A stretch of 64,000 nt of DNA from Cellulomonas pakistanensis (GCF_016862755.1 NZ_BONO01000021.1:1-64000), one strand, 5' to 3'; shown: positions 8,945-18,351, numbered from the stretch's first letter. Program-made: numbers and translations. Notes: generated by a model not told the origin, from the sequence alone.

Positions 8945-10402
8945 ATGGCCGAGAGCAGTGCCCGACCCGCGACGGGGAAGCACCCGTCGCACAACAAGGC
9001 GATCGGGCTGGCCGTCGCCGCCGCGGTCGGCGGCTTCCTGTTCGGGTTCGACTCGTCCGTGATCAACGGCGCCGTCGACGCGATCGAGGGCCAGTTCTCC
9101 CTCGCGCCCACGGTGACCGGCCTCGTGGTGGCCGTCGCCCTGCTCGGCTGCGCCGTCGGCGCCTGGGCGGGCGGCAAGCTCGCGGACCGCTGGGGCCGCA
9201 CCCGGGTCATGGTGCTCGGGTCGGTGCTGTTCTTCGTGTCGTCGATCCTGTCGGCGATCGCGTTCAGCGCGTGGGACCTGGTCATCTGGCGCGTGATGGC
9301 CGGCGTCGGCATCGGCATCGCCTCGGTGATCGCCCCGGCGTACATCGCCGAGATCGCCCCCGCCGCCCTGCGCGGCCGCCTCGGCTCGCTGCAGCAGCTC
9401 GCCATCACCCTCGGCATCTTCGCCGCCCTGCTCTCCGACCAGCTGCTGGCGGAGGCCGCGGGCGGCGCCGCCGAGGAGCTGTGGCTCGGCTGGGAGGCCT
9501 GGCGCTGGATGTTCCTGGTCGCCGTGGTGCCCGCCGCGGTCTACGGCGTCCTCGCCCTGCGGATCCCCGAGTCGCCGCGCTACCTGGTCGCCCAGGGTCG
9601 CCGCGACGAGGCCGTCACGGTCCTGCAGGGCGTGCTCGGCGCGGACGAGGACCCGCGCGAGCGCGTCGCCCAGATCGAGAAGACGATCGAGAAGGACAAG
9701 GCGCTCGAGGCGCAGGCCACCCTCCGCGGCCCGCGGTTCGGCCTGCTGCCAGTCGTCTGGGTCGGCATCCTGCTGTCCGTCTTCCAGCAGTTCGTCGGCA
9801 TCAACGTGATCTTCTACTACTCGACGACGCTCTGGCAGGCCGTCGGCTTCGACGAGAGCCAGTCGTTCCTGGTCTCGACCATCACCGCGGTCACCAACGT
9901 GGCGGTCACGTTCATCGCCATCGCCCTCATCGACAAGGTCGGCCGCCGCCCGATCCTGCTCACCGGCTCCGCGGGCATGACGATCTCGCTCGCGATCATG
10001 GCGATCGCGTTCACGCAGGCGTCCGGCTCGGGCGAGGACGTGTCGCTGCCGTCGCCGTGGGGCCCGGTCGCCCTCGTCGCCGCCAACGCGTTCGTCGTGT
10101 TCTTCGGCGCCTCGTGGGGCCCGCTGGTGTGGGTGCTGCTCGGCGAGATGTTCCCGAACCGGATCCGCGCCGCCGCGCTCGGCGTCGCCGCGGCGGCGCA
10201 GTGGATCGCGAACTTCGTCATCACCGTGTCGTTCCCGCCGATGCTCGACCAGTTCGGCGCGACCGGCCCGTACCTCATGTACGCGGTGTTCGCGGGCCTG
10301 TCGTTCTTCTTCGTCCTCACGAAGGTGCCCGAGACCAAGGGCGTCGAGCTCGAGGACATGGAGGACCTGCCCCCGGCGCGCCGCCGCGAGGCCCGCGCCT
10401 GA
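8945..10402 (+). CDS. Sugar porter family MFS transporter
   Basis: This 485-residue protein with twelve predicted membrane helices belongs to the MFS sugar porter family. Diagnostic motifs are GGFLFGFDSSVINGA in helix 1, GKLADRWGRTRVM between helices 2 and 3, PESPRYLV before the central loop, QQFVGINVIFYYS in helix 7, DKVGRRPILL, and PETKG near the C-terminus. It probably imports a monosaccharide such as xylose, galactose or arabinose with protons; the sugar cannot be fixed from sequence. The ATG at 8945 follows a good GGGAGA ribosome-binding site. No sugar catabolic genes adjoin it. The LacI regulator 1 kb downstream could control it, but that is speculation. Confidence 0.93.
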   Translation: MAESSARPATGKHPSHNKAIGLAVAAAVGGFLFGFDSSVINGAVDAIEGQFSLAPTVTGLVVAVALLGCAVGAWAGGKLADRWGRTRVMVLGSVLFFVSSILSAIAFSAWDLVIWRVMAGVGIGIASVIAPAYIAEIAPAALRGRLGSLQQLAITLGIFAALLSDQLLAEAAGGAAEELWLGWEAWRWMFLVAVVPAAVYGVLALRIPESPRYLVAQGRRDEAVTVLQGVLGADEDPRERVAQIEKTIEKDKALEAQATLRGPRFGLLPVVWVGILLSVFQQFVGINVIFYYSTTLWQAVGFDESQSFLVSTITAVTNVAVTFIAIALIDKVGRRPILLTGSAGMTISLAIMAIAFTQASGSGEDVSLPSPWGPVALVAANAFVVFFGASWGPLVWVLLGEMFPNRIRAAALGVAAAAQWIANFVITVSFPPMLDQFGATGPYLMYAVFAGLSFFFVLTKVPETKGVELEDMEDLPPARRREARA

Positions 10403-10419
10403 CCCGCGCGTTTGCCACC

Positions 10420-10458
10420 GGCCGAGCCCCTCGCGGAAACTTCGCGGGGGGCTCGGCC
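10420..10458 (+). terminator. Strong terminator after the sugar porter
   Basis: GGCCGAGCCCC (10420-10430) pairs perfectly with GGGGCTCGGCC (10448-10458), and the inner TCGCG can also pair. A pyrimidine-rich GTTCTCCC tail follows. It isolates the transporter from the next unit. Confidence 0.8.
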
Positions 10459-10496
10459 GTTCTCCCGGTCGAGGTCATCGCTCGAAGGGACACGCT

Positions 10497-10553
10497 GTGG
10501 GTACGCCGCACGACCACGCCGACCGGACCGACGCCCGGGAGGTGACCCGGTGA
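10497..10553 (+). CDS. Candidate 18-aa leader ORF overlapping the ABC ATPase gene
   Basis: A GTG at 10497 with GGGA seven bases upstream opens an 18-codon frame (reads MGTPHDHADRTDAREVTR). Its TGA overlaps the GTG start of the ATPase by four bases (GTGA). This geometry suggests translational coupling. The peptide has no recognised homologue and its His/Asp-rich character is only suggestive. It could be chance. Confidence 0.35.
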   Translation: MGTPHDHADRTDAREVTR

Positions 10554-11308
10554 GCGCGCTCGCGGCGCACGACGTCTGGGCCGGCTACGGCGGCGCGGCG
10601 GTGCTCCAGGGCGCGAGCCTGTCCGTCGGCCCCGGCGAGCGGGTCGGCGTGATCGGGCGCTCGGGCGCCGGGAAGTCGACGCTGGTGCAGGTCCTGCTCG
10701 GCCGGCACAAGCCGACCCAGGGGCGCGCCACCTACGGCGCCCGCCCGGTCACCAAGATGTCCCGCAAGGAGACCAAGGCGTTCCGCTCGGTCGTCCGCGC
10801 CGTGCACCAGGAGGGCCTGGTCGGCGTCGACAGCCGCACCTCGGTCGCCAAGGTCCTCGAGTCCACGCTGAACGACTCCCGCAAGGCGGGGCGCGCGACC
10901 GGCCTGCAGCCCGAGGACGTGCTGGCCCGCGTCGGCCTGGAGCCCCGGTTCCTCGGCCGGACGCTGCACTCGCTGTCCGGCGGCGAGAAGCAGCGCCTCG
11001 CGCTCGCCGACGCCCTGGCGACCCGGCCGGAGGTCCTCGTCCTCGACGAGCCCGCCACCGCCCTCGACCCGGCGCTCCGCGAGGCGGTCGCCGACCAGGT
11101 GGCCGAGCTCGCCGCGACCGGCGTGGGCCTGCTGGTGGTGTCGCACGACCTGCGGCTCGTCGACCGGCTCGCGGACACCGTGCACGTCCTCGGAGAGGGC
11201 CGCGTCGTGGAGACGGGGACGATGCGCACGCTGCTCACCGACCCGCAGCACGACGAGACCCGCGAGCTCGCGGAGGCGTACCCGGAGGCCGTCGGCGCCT
11301 TCCGCTGA
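10550..11308 (+). CDS. ABC transporter ATP-binding protein (DppD/NikE-like), orphan
   Basis: This 252-residue ABC ATPase has Walker A GRSGAGKST (about residues 37-45), signature LSGGEKQRL, Walker B VLVLDEP and H-loop VVSHD. The sequence is nearest to dipeptide/nickel-type (DppF, NikE) or PhnK-like ATPases. No permease or binding-protein gene is next to it: a strong terminator lies upstream and a convergent regulator downstream. It must therefore work with permeases encoded elsewhere or in a non-transport role. The GTG start has a clear GGGAGG ribosome-binding site, which lies inside the small upstream ORF. Confidence 0.88.
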   Translation: MSALAAHDVWAGYGGAAVLQGASLSVGPGERVGVIGRSGAGKSTLVQVLLGRHKPTQGRATYGARPVTKMSRKETKAFRSVVRAVHQEGLVGVDSRTSVAKVLESTLNDSRKAGRATGLQPEDVLARVGLEPRFLGRTLHSLSGGEKQRLALADALATRPEVLVLDEPATALDPALREAVADQVAELAATGVGLLVVSHDLRLVDRLADTVHVLGEGRVVETGTMRTLLTDPQHDETRELAEAYPEAVGAFR

Positions 11309-11338
11309 CGCCGCGGGCCCCGCGCCCGGGCGTACCGC

Positions 11339-11405
11339 GCGCCGAGTGTCCAGAACCCGGGGGACGAACCAGCTCAGAACGGGCAGGTTCCTGGACACTC
11401 GGCGC
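11339..11405. repeat. Long palindrome between convergent genes
   Basis: The arms GCGCCGAGTGTCCAGAACC (11339-11357) and GGTTCCTGGACACTCGGCGC (11386-11405) are complementary except for one extra base, with a 28-base loop. It lies between the ATPase gene and the convergent LacI gene, so it may end both transcripts. The arm is longer than needed for a simple terminator. It resembles the other intergenic palindromes of this window in position and in its CGCCGA outer end. Confidence 0.7.
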
Positions 11406-11409
11406 GGCG

Positions 11410-12447
11410 TCAGCGGCCGGGAGGCCCCGGGGTCGAGGCGCCCAGGACGACCTCGCCGGCCAGCGGGACCAGCTCCGGCTCGGCGGCGGCCGGCCGCAGC
11501 GCCAGCCGGGTCGCCTCCGCGCCGATCCGCGCCAGGGGCAGCCGCACGGTGGTCAGCCCGGGGACGACGTCCTGGAGCGCCTCGATGCCGTCGAACCCGG
11601 CGACCCCGAGGTCCTCGCCGACCCGCACGCCCGCGGCCCGCGCGGCGGCGAGCGCGCCCGCGGCCATGACGTCCGTGACCGCGAACACGGCCTCGACCTC
11701 GCCGGCGGCGCCCGTCTCGAGCAGCCGGGACATCGCCGCGTGCCCGCCGTCCCGGGTGGGCGCCGCGTCGAGCAGCAGGTCGTCCGGCACGGCGCAGCCC
11801 AGCCCGGCCAGGGCGTCCACGAACCCGCCCCGTCGGTCGGCGAGCGCCGTGTGCCCGCCGGCCCCGCCGAGCACCGCGAACCGCCGGTAGCCCAGGCCGC
11901 GCAGCGCCCGGGCCAGGTCGGCCGCGCCCTCGCGGTTCGCGAGCACGACGCTGTTCGAGCCCAGCCCGTCCTCCCCCACGACGGACACGGCGCCGCCGAC
12001 CCCGCGGAACGAGTCGAGCGCCGCGCGCACGGCACCGTCCGACTCGGTGTCACCGGACGCCCCGCCGGCCAGGATCACGGCGCGCGCCCGCTGGCGCTCC
12101 AGCTGGGTGACGATCTCGACCTCGCGCCCCGGCCGGCGCCCGGTCGACGCCAGGGTGAGCATGAGGCCGGCCTCGTCGGCGGCCGCGGCGACGCCGGCGG
12201 CGATCGCGGCGAAGTACGGGTCGGCGATGTCGTGCACGACCAGGCCGAGCGACGTGGTCCGGCCGCGGGCCATCGCCTGGGCGATGCCGTCCGGCGAGTA
12301 GCGGAGCCGCGCGGCCGCGGCGTGCACGCGTCGGCGCAGGTCCTCGCCGACCGTCCGGTTCGCGGAGCCGTTGAGCGCGCGGGACGCCGTGGCGAGGGAG
12401 ACGCCGGCCTCGCGGGCCACGTCGCTGAGCGTCACCTGTCCGGGCAT
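11410..12447 (-). CDS. LacI-family transcriptional regulator
   Basis: This 345-residue regulator has the N-terminal LacI helix-turn-helix TLSDVAREAGVSLATASRAL (residues ~5-24), a hinge region, and a periplasmic-binding-protein-like effector domain (LGLVVHDIADPYFAAIAAGV, then GVAGFDGIEALQDVVPGLTT). It probably represses sugar genes and is released by a sugar. The ATG at 12447 fits the family N-terminus exactly. A perfect 8-bp inverted repeat lies 43 bases upstream and may be its own operator. Its target is not apparent; the sugar porter at 8945 is one candidate. Confidence 0.93.
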   Translation of the reverse strand: MPGQVTLSDVAREAGVSLATASRALNGSANRTVGEDLRRRVHAAAARLRYSPDGIAQAMARGRTTSLGLVVHDIADPYFAAIAAGVAAAADEAGLMLTLASTGRRPGREVEIVTQLERQRARAVILAGGASGDTESDGAVRAALDSFRGVGGAVSVVGEDGLGSNSVVLANREGAADLARALRGLGYRRFAVLGGAGGHTALADRRGGFVDALAGLGCAVPDDLLLDAAPTRDGGHAAMSRLLETGAAGEVEAVFAVTDVMAAGALAAARAAGVRVGEDLGVAGFDGIEALQDVVPGLTTVRLPLARIGAEATRLALRPAAAEPELVPLAGEVVLGASTPGPPGR

Positions 12448-12489
12448 GCGTTCCACGGTAGGCGCATTCCCCGCGGTCGCCCCGGGGGC

Positions 12490-12509
12490 CCTGGGTGCAA
12501 CCACCCAGG
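12490..12509. promoter_or_regulatory. Perfect inverted repeat upstream of lacI-type gene
   Basis: CCTGGGTG-CAAC-CACCCAGG is a perfect palindrome with a four-base centre, 43 bases before the regulator start. The TGGG...CCCA ends recall LacI-family operators such as the CelR site. It could also act as a hairpin after clpC. Confidence 0.4.
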
Positions 12510-12606
12510 TCAGAGGCCTGCGAGCGGGTGAACGCGAGGGCCACCCCCGCAGCCCCGGTCACCCGCTCCAGGCCCCCGCGTGCCGGGTCCACGGCTGGAC
12601 GCACGA

Positions 12607-12645
12607 AGGGCCGGGTCGCGCCCCGTGGGGGTGCGACCCGGCCCT
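12607..12645 (-). terminator. Terminator of clpC
   Basis: AGGGCCGGGTCGC (12607-12619) and GCGACCCGGCCCT (12633-12645) form a perfect 13-bp stem 17 bases beyond the clpC stop. Confidence 0.8.
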
Positions 12646-12661
12646 GCCGTGGGTCGGTGCG

Positions 12662-15244
12662 TCAGGCGGGCAGGAGGCCCGTGCCGCCGTCACCGGACGA
12701 CGCGATCGGCGGCGCCGGCGGGACGTCCGTTCCGGAGCCCGGGGTCCCGGCGGTGCGGGCACCCGCGCCGACCGGCTCCTTCGAGCGCGGCCCCCGGTCC
12801 TCGCCGCGGAACACGAACTCGCCGAGCAGGCCCTCGCCGTGGGCGTCCACGACGATCTGCTGGCCGGCGTGCAGCTCCCCGAACAGGATCTTCTCGGACA
12901 GCGCGTCCTCGATCTCCCGCTGGATCGCGCGGCGCAGCGGCCGGGCGCCCAGGACCGGGTCGTAGCCCTTCTCCGAGAGCAGCTTCTTGGCCGCCTCGGT
13001 GAGCTCGATGCCCATGTCCTTGTCGCGCAGGCGGGCGTCGAGCTTGGCGATCATCAGGTCGACGATCGCGAAGATCTCCGGCTGCGAGAGCTGCGGGAAC
13101 ACGACCACGTCGTCGACGCGGTTGAGGAACTCCGGACGGAAGTGCGTCTTGAGCTCGTCGTTGACCTTGGACTTCATGCGCTCGTACGACGTCGACAGGT
13201 CGCCGCCGGCCTGGAAGCCGGTCTGGACGCCCTTCGCGATGTCCCGGGTGCCGAGGTTCGTGGTCATGATGATCACGGTGTTCTTGAAGTCGACCACCCG
13301 GCCCTGCGAGTCGGTCAGGCGACCGTCCTCGAGGATCTGCAGCAGCGAGTTGAAGATGTCCGCGTGCGCCTTCTCGACCTCGTCGAACAGGACGACCGAG
13401 AACGGCTTCCGGCGCACCTTCTCGGTGAGCTGGCCGCCCTCGTCGTACCCGACGTAGCCGGGGGGCGAGCCGAACAGCCGCGAGACGGTGTGCTTCTCCG
13501 AGAACTCGGACATGTCGAGCTGGATCAGCGCGTCCTCGTCCCCGAACAGGAACTCGGCGAGCGCCTTGGCCAGCTCGGTCTTCCCGACGCCCGTGGGGCC
13601 GGCGAAGATGAACGAGCCACCCGGGCGCTTCGGGTCCTTGAGCCCGGCGCGCGTGCGGCGGATCGCCTGCGAGAGGGCCTTGATCGCCGACTCCTGGCCG
13701 ACGACCCGCTTGTGCAGCTCGTCCTCCATGTGGAGCAGGCGGCTCGACTCCTCCTCGGTGAGCTTGAACACCGGGATCCCGGTGGCCAGCGCCAGCACCT
13801 CGGCGATGAGCTCCTCGTCGACCTCGGCGACCGCGTCCAGGTCGCCCGACTTCCAGGCCTTCTCCTTCTCCTGGCGCTTGAGGCCGAGCTGCTTCTCGGC
13901 GTCGCGCAGGCGCGCGGCCTTCTCGAAGTCCTGCTCGTCGATCGCCGACTCCTTGTCGCGGCGCGTCTCGGCGATCTGCTCGTCGAGCTCGCGCAGCTCC
14001 GGCGGGGCCGTCATGCGACGGATCCGCAGGCGGGCGCCGGCCTCGTCGACCAGGTCGATCGCCTTGTCCGGCAGGAACCGGTCGTTGACGTACCGGTCGG
14101 CCAGCGTCGCGGCGGCCACGAGGGCGCCGTCGGTGATCGACACGCGGTGGTGCGCCTCGTACCGGTCGCGCAGGCCCTTGAGGATCTCGATGGCGTGCGT
14201 GAGGTTCGGCTCCGAGACCTGGATGGGCTGGAAGCGGCGCTCGAGCGCCGGGTCCTTCTCCACGTACTTGCGGTACTCGTCCAGGGTCGTCGCGCCGACC
14301 GTCTGCAGCTCGCCGCGGGCCAGCATCGGCTTGAGGATGCTGGCGGCGTCGATCGCGCCCTCGGCGGCACCCGCACCCACCAGGGTGTGGATCTCGTCGA
14401 TGAACAGGATGATGTCGCCGCGGGTGCGGATCTCCTTGAGGACCTTCTTCAGGCGCTCCTCGAAGTCACCGCGGTAGCGGGAGCCGGCGACCAGGGCACC
14501 GAGGTCCAGCGTGTAGAGCTGCTTGTCCTTCAGCGTCTCCGGCACGTCGCCCCGGACGATGTCCTGGGCCAGGCCCTCGACGACGGCGGTCTTGCCGACG
14601 CCGGGCTCGCCGATCAGCACCGGGTTGTTCTTGGTGCGGCGGGACAGCACCTGCATGACCCGCTCGATCTCCTTCTCGCGCCCGATGACCGGGTCGAGCT
14701 TGCCCTCGCGCGCGGCCTGCGTCAGGTTGCGGCCGAACTGGTCGAGGACGGCGGAGCCCGAGGGCTGGCCCTCCTGCGGGCCGCCGGCGGCCACGGGCTC
14801 CTTGCCCTGGTAGCCGGACAGCAGCTGGATGACCTGCTGGCGCACGCGGTTCAGGTCGGCGCCGAGCTTGCCGAGCACCTGGGCCGCGACGCCCTCGCCC
14901 TCGCGGATGAGGCCGAGCAGGATGTGCTCGGTCCCGATGTAGTTGTGGCCGAGCTGCAGCGCCTCGCGCAGCGACAGCTCCAGCACCTTCTTCGCACGCG
15001 GCGTGAACGGGATGTGCCCGCTCGGGGCCTGCTGGCCCTCGCCGATGATCTCCTGGACCTGGGCGCGCACCGCGTCGAGCGAGATGTTGAGCGACTCGAG
15101 CGCCTTGGCCGCGACACCCTCCCCCTCGTGGATGAGACCCAGGAGGATGTGCTCGGTGCCGATGTAGTTGTGGTTGAGCATCCGCGCCTCTTCCTGGGCG
15201 AGGACGACCACGCGACGGGCTCGGTCCGTGAATCTCTCGAACAT
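12662..15244 (-). CDS. clpC: ATP-dependent Clp protease ATP-binding subunit ClpC1
   Basis: This 860-residue AAA+ unfoldase feeds substrates to ClpP1P2. Domains in order: two Clp-N repeats (both with [14 protein letters not shown]), a first AAA+ domain with Walker A GEPGVGKT, a middle region with a UVR-like stretch [15 protein letters not shown], and a second AAA+ domain with [17 protein letters not shown] Gly/Pro/Ser-rich tail follows. The ATG at 15244 is preferred over the GTG two codons earlier because GAGGAG lies five bases before it. The gene stands alone; no CtsR or McsA/B genes adjoin, as usual in actinobacteria. ClpC1 is essential in mycobacteria. Confidence 0.97.
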   Translation of the reverse strand: MFERFTDRARRVVVLAQEEARMLNHNYIGTEHILLGLIHEGEGVAAKALESLNISLDAVRAQVQEIIGEGQQAPSGHIPFTPRAKKVLELSLREALQLGHNYIGTEHILLGLIREGEGVAAQVLGKLGADLNRVRQQVIQLLSGYQGKEPVAAGGPQEGQPSGSAVLDQFGRNLTQAAREGKLDPVIGREKEIERVMQVLSRRTKNNPVLIGEPGVGKTAVVEGLAQDIVRGDVPETLKDKQLYTLDLGALVAGSRYRGDFEERLKKVLKEIRTRGDIILFIDEIHTLVGAGAAEGAIDAASILKPMLARGELQTVGATTLDEYRKYVEKDPALERRFQPIQVSEPNLTHAIEILKGLRDRYEAHHRVSITDGALVAAATLADRYVNDRFLPDKAIDLVDEAGARLRIRRMTAPPELRELDEQIAETRRDKESAIDEQDFEKAARLRDAEKQLGLKRQEKEKAWKSGDLDAVAEVDEELIAEVLALATGIPVFKLTEEESSRLLHMEDELHKRVVGQESAIKALSQAIRRTRAGLKDPKRPGGSFIFAGPTGVGKTELAKALAEFLFGDEDALIQLDMSEFSEKHTVSRLFGSPPGYVGYDEGGQLTEKVRRKPFSVVLFDEVEKAHADIFNSLLQILEDGRLTDSQGRVVDFKNTVIIMTTNLGTRDIAKGVQTGFQAGGDLSTSYERMKSKVNDELKTHFRPEFLNRVDDVVVFPQLSQPEIFAIVDLMIAKLDARLRDKDMGIELTEAAKKLLSEKGYDPVLGARPLRRAIQREIEDALSEKILFGELHAGQQIVVDAHGEGLLGEFVFRGEDRGPRSKEPVGAGARTAGTPGSGTDVPPAPPIASSGDGGTGLLPA

Positions 15245-15408
15245 GTGCACTCCTCACGAGCGGCGTGCTCGCCGGCGCGGTCGGGCTCTGCGGCCCGGTC
15301 TCCCACGCACGGCGAGGCGGCGTTGTTCGATGCTAACGGCGGGGGGTGGCTGGGGCGTCCCGTGTTCGCCCCTGGCGTGACGGGGCCGCTCCGGCGCCGG
15401 GGACGACG

Positions 15409-15445
15409 ACGGGCCGGGCACGCCGCGGTGGCGTGCCCGGCCCGT
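15409..15445 (-). terminator. Terminator of the lipoprotein gene
   Basis: ACGGGCCGGGCACGCC (15409-15424) and GGCGTGCCCGGCCCGT (15430-15445) form a perfect 16-bp stem with a five-base loop, 17 bases after the stop codon at 15463. Confidence 0.8.
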
Positions 15446-15462
15446 GGTGGAGCGGGTCGGGC

Positions 15463-16272
15463 CTACAGGCCGAGGCTGCTCAGGTCGGTGATCTCCTCCG
15501 GCGCCGGCGCGACGATCTCGACGGGCTCGCCCCAGCCGCTGAACGTGATGTCCGTGCTGATGCCCAGCGACTCGCTGGTCACGCGGCGGATCAGGTCGTC
15601 CGCGTCGATCCAGTAGGTGTAGCTCAGCTCGGCGGGCAGCGACGCCCCGGCGCCGGCCAGCTCCTCCGGCAGGTTCTCGGCGGCGGCCGAGGAGTCGACC
15701 ACGACGGTGTACGGCTGCGCGAGGACGCCGCCCACCTCCTCGGGCTCGCCGGCCTTCTCGAACTGCAGGACCGCCTCGGGCGACAGGCCCTGGGTCGGGT
15801 CGAACTGGCCCTCGAGCTCCGCGACCGACCCCGCCATCGGGTTGCTGGGGTCGTTCGGGTCGATCTCGAGGAACTTGCCCTGGGTCAGCTCGCCCATGGT
15901 CATGTAGACGACGCCGTCGACCATGCGCATCTCGACCGTGCCGGCCTCCGGCACCTCGAGCGTCATGCTCATCTCCTGGGCGCCCTCGGCGTAGCTGACC
16001 ACGCCGCTGGCGGTCTGGCTCATGCCGGAGCCGGACTGGGTCATGTCCATCGTCAGCGTGCCGGCGGCCTGCGTGGCGTCCGTGACGCGCTGGATGAAGT
16101 CGTCCTTGGTCAGGTCGAACTCGGAGCTCTCGGCCGCCTCCTCGGCCGGCGCGGACGCCCCGGCCTCGGCGGCGGGCCGGTCCTTCGCCTCGCCGTCCGA
16201 CGAGCAGGCGGACAGGCCGAGGACGGCGACCACCGTCAGGGACAGGGTGGCGATTCCGCGCGTGACGCGCAT
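15463..16272 (-). CDS. LppX/LprAFG-like lipoprotein
   Basis: This 269-residue secreted lipoprotein has a signal peptide with a clear lipobox (LSAC, lipidated Cys near residue 23), then an acidic Ala/Glu spacer. The beta-rich body has LppX/LprG-style features (FIQRVTDATQAAGTLTMDMT, MTMTLEVPEAGTVEMRMVDG-like strands, YTYWIDADDLIRRVTSE). Such proteins carry lipids or sense cell-surface conditions. The role here is not known. The ATG at 16272 has GGAG eight bases upstream. It is transcribed alone, with a strong terminator, and is divergent from the HAD gene. Confidence 0.85.
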   Translation of the reverse strand: MRVTRGIATLSLTVVAVLGLSACSSDGEAKDRPAAEAGASAPAEEAAESSEFDLTKDDFIQRVTDATQAAGTLTMDMTQSGSGMSQTASGVVSYAEGAQEMSMTLEVPEAGTVEMRMVDGVVYMTMGELTQGKFLEIDPNDPSNPMAGSVAELEGQFDPTQGLSPEAVLQFEKAGEPEEVGGVLAQPYTVVVDSSAAAENLPEELAGAGASLPAELSYTYWIDADDLIRRVTSESLGISTDITFSGWGEPVEIVAPAPEEITDLSSLGL

Positions 16273-16484
16273 GGGGTGTCTCCTCGCTGGCTGGGGGCCG
16301 CCCGGCGACCGCGCGGGCAGGGCACCGCCCGACGTCGAGCCCCCCTGCGCGCGCCGGCCGCGCGGCGGCTCGGTGCCCCCCGACCGTATCGCCGGACGGC
16401 GGTTCCCGGGCATCCGCTGTGCGCCCTCCGAGCGGGGGGCGTCACCCGGACGGACCACCGCGCGGCGGCTGCGAGACTGGGTCG

Positions 16485-17354
16485 GTGACCGCGACGACCG
16501 CCACCGAGCCCGTGCTCGACCCGCCCGCCCTGCCCGACGTCGCCGACCTCCGCCTGGTCGTGTCGGACATGGACGGGTCGCTGCTGGACGAGCGCGGCCG
16601 CGTCCCGGGCACGTTCTGGCCGGTGCTCGACGAGCTGGAGCGGCGCGGCATCGCGTTCGCCCCGGCCAGCGGCCGGCAGTACGCGAACCTGCGCGAGCTG
16701 TTCGGCGCCCGCGGGGACGACCTCGTGTTCATCGCCGAGAACGGCTCCTACGTCGCGCAGCACGACGTGACCCTGTCGACCGACCCGCTGCCCGCCGGGG
16801 CGGTGCCGGACGTCGTCGCGCGGGTGCGCGAGCTGGCCGCGGCGGGCGCCGACGTCGGCCTGGTGCTGTGCGGGCAGCGCGCGGCGTACATCGAGCGGGT
16901 GGGCGACGCGTTCGCCGAGCACGCGGGCCGGCACTACGCGCGGCTCGAGGAGGTCGCGGACGTGACGGCGGTGGACGACGTGGTGCTCAAGGTCGCGGTC
17001 TTCGACTTCGGCTCCGTCGAGGAGGCCACGGCCCCGGCGTTCGCGGACCTCGCGGACCGGCTGCGCGTGGTCGTGTCCGGCCAGCACTGGATCGACGTGA
17101 TGAGCCCCGACGCCGACAAGGGGCACGCGCTGCGCCGGGTGCAGGAGCGCCTCGGCGTCACGCCGGAGCAGACGATGGCGTTCGGCGACTACCTGAACGA
17201 CGCCGGGCTGCTCGACGCCGCGCGGTGGTCGTGCGCGATGGACAACGCGCACCCGGACGTCCGCGCCCGGGCGCGGTACGTGGTGCCGGCGAACAGCCGG
17301 AACGGCGTGACGCGCACGCTCGCGGCGGCGCTCGGGATGACGCTGCCCGCGTGA
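16485..17354 (+). CDS. HAD-IIB (Cof-type) hydrolase
   Basis: This 289-residue phosphatase of the HAD IIB subfamily has motif I VVSDMDGSLL (Asp nucleophile and acid/base at about residues 29-31), motif II Ser/Thr in PASGRQ, motif III Lys in SPDADKGHAL, and motif IV in AFGDYLNDAGLL. The cap is the alpha/beta type found in Cof/YbiV sugar phosphatases. The substrate is probably a small phosphorylated sugar or cofactor. The GTG at 16485 is the first start in frame. No operon partner. Confidence 0.9.
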   Translation: MTATTATEPVLDPPALPDVADLRLVVSDMDGSLLDERGRVPGTFWPVLDELERRGIAFAPASGRQYANLRELFGARGDDLVFIAENGSYVAQHDVTLSTDPLPAGAVPDVVARVRELAAAGADVGLVLCGQRAAYIERVGDAFAEHAGRHYARLEEVADVTAVDDVVLKVAVFDFGSVEEATAPAFADLADRLRVVVSGQHWIDVMSPDADKGHALRRVQERLGVTPEQTMAFGDYLNDAGLLDAARWSCAMDNAHPDVRARARYVVPANSRNGVTRTLAAALGMTLPA

Positions 17355-17373
17355 CCTCCGCGCGGCCGGGGCG

Positions 17374-17844
17374 TCACCAGCCGTGCAGGACCGGCGCCTC
17401 GCCCGGGTAGGTCTCGAACACCGCGCGCTCCTCGGGCGTGAACGGCCGCGGCTGGTGCGACCCGCGGTCGAGCTGCACCATCCGCGACCGGGCGCGCAGG
17501 TAGACCACCGGCTCGGCCCCACCCGCGCCCGCGACGTCGAGCACCTCGTAGCCGAAGTCGACCGACGACCGCCCGGTGCGCGGCACCCACACGTCGACGG
17601 CGATCGGCTCGGACCGGAAGGGCAGCGGCGCCAGGTACTCGATCTCGTGCTTGACGACGACGAGCAGCGAGTCTGTCGGCCGGCCCGCCGCGTCGACACC
17701 CATCGACGGGAACAGCGCGAACCGGGCGTCGTCGAGGAAGCGCAGGTAGGCGGCGTTGTTCACGTGCGCGAACAGGTCGACGTCCGACCACCGCACCTGC
17801 ATCGTCACGCGACCGCGTCGGGCCGGGGCGGGGGTCTCGGTCAC
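17374..17844 (-). CDS. Acyl-CoA thioesterase (4HBT hot-dog fold)
   Basis: This 156-residue single hot-dog domain protein has the 4HBT active-site region VRWSDVDLFAHVNNAAYLRFLDDARF, whose Asp/His pattern is typical of YbgC/FadM-like thioesterases. It hydrolyses acyl-CoA esters; the chain length cannot be predicted. It starts with GTG at 17844. It lies on the same strand as the VOC gene upstream, with a 27-base gap, so co-transcription is possible. Confidence 0.88.
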   Translation of the reverse strand: MTETPAPARRGRVTMQVRWSDVDLFAHVNNAAYLRFLDDARFALFPSMGVDAAGRPTDSLLVVVKHEIEYLAPLPFRSEPIAVDVWVPRTGRSSVDFGYEVLDVAGAGGAEPVVYLRARSRMVQLDRGSHQPRPFTPEERAVFETYPGEAPVLHGW

Positions 17845-17871
17845 GCCCCCAGGGTAGGACGCGCGGCGGCC

Positions 17872-18351
17872 TCAGCCGTCCGCGGCGGCGCGGAGCCCCG
17901 CGACGTCGAGCTTCTGCATGCCGAGCATCGCCTGCATCGCGCGCTGCGCCCGGGCGGGGTCCGGGTCGCCGAGCAGCTCGTCGAGCACCCGCGGCACGAT
18001 CTGCCACGACAGGCCGTACGGGTCCTTGAGCCAGCCGCACTGCGACGGCGCGCCCCCGCCCGCGATCAGGCCGTCCCACAGCCGGTCGACCTCGTCCTGG
18101 GTGTCGACCGAGACGTAGAACGAGAACGCCTCGGTGAACCGGAACTGCGGGCCGGCGTTCAGCGCCTCGACCGGCAGGCCGTCCAGCTCGAACGACACCG
18201 ACATGACCTTCCCGGCCATGCCGCCGGGCGCGCCCTCGGGGTACGTGCGGGTCGCCGTCACGCGGGAGTTCGGGATCAGCGACGTGTACAGGGCGGCGGC
18301 CTGCTCGGCCTCGGAGTCGAACCACAGGAACGGGTGCACGCTGCTCAGCAC
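17872..18351 (-). CDS. VOC (PhnB-like) family protein
   Basis: This 159-residue protein has the PhnB/3-demethylubiquinone-type VOC fold: HPFLWFDSEAEQAAALYTSLIPNSRV at the N-terminus and QCGWLKDPYGLSWQIVPRVL in the second half. Members are putative glyoxalase-fold enzymes or binding proteins of unknown substrate. The GTG start at 18351 has AGGAGG-like purines upstream (on the minus strand, in the GAGGAGGCCTCC region). Confidence 0.88.
   Translation of the reverse strand: MLSSVHPFLWFDSEAEQAAALYTSLIPNSRVTATRTYPEGAPGGMAGKVMSVSFELDGLPVEALNAGPQFRFTEAFSFYVSVDTQDEVDRLWDGLIAGGGAPSQCGWLKDPYGLSWQIVPRVLDELLGDPDPARAQRAMQAMLGMQKLDVAGLRAAADG

Noticed and set aside
8863-10545. Upstream GTG ORF starting at 8863 in the sugar-porter leader
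   Set aside because: It runs through the transporter in another frame with shadow-type composition; no support beyond a weak purine stretch.
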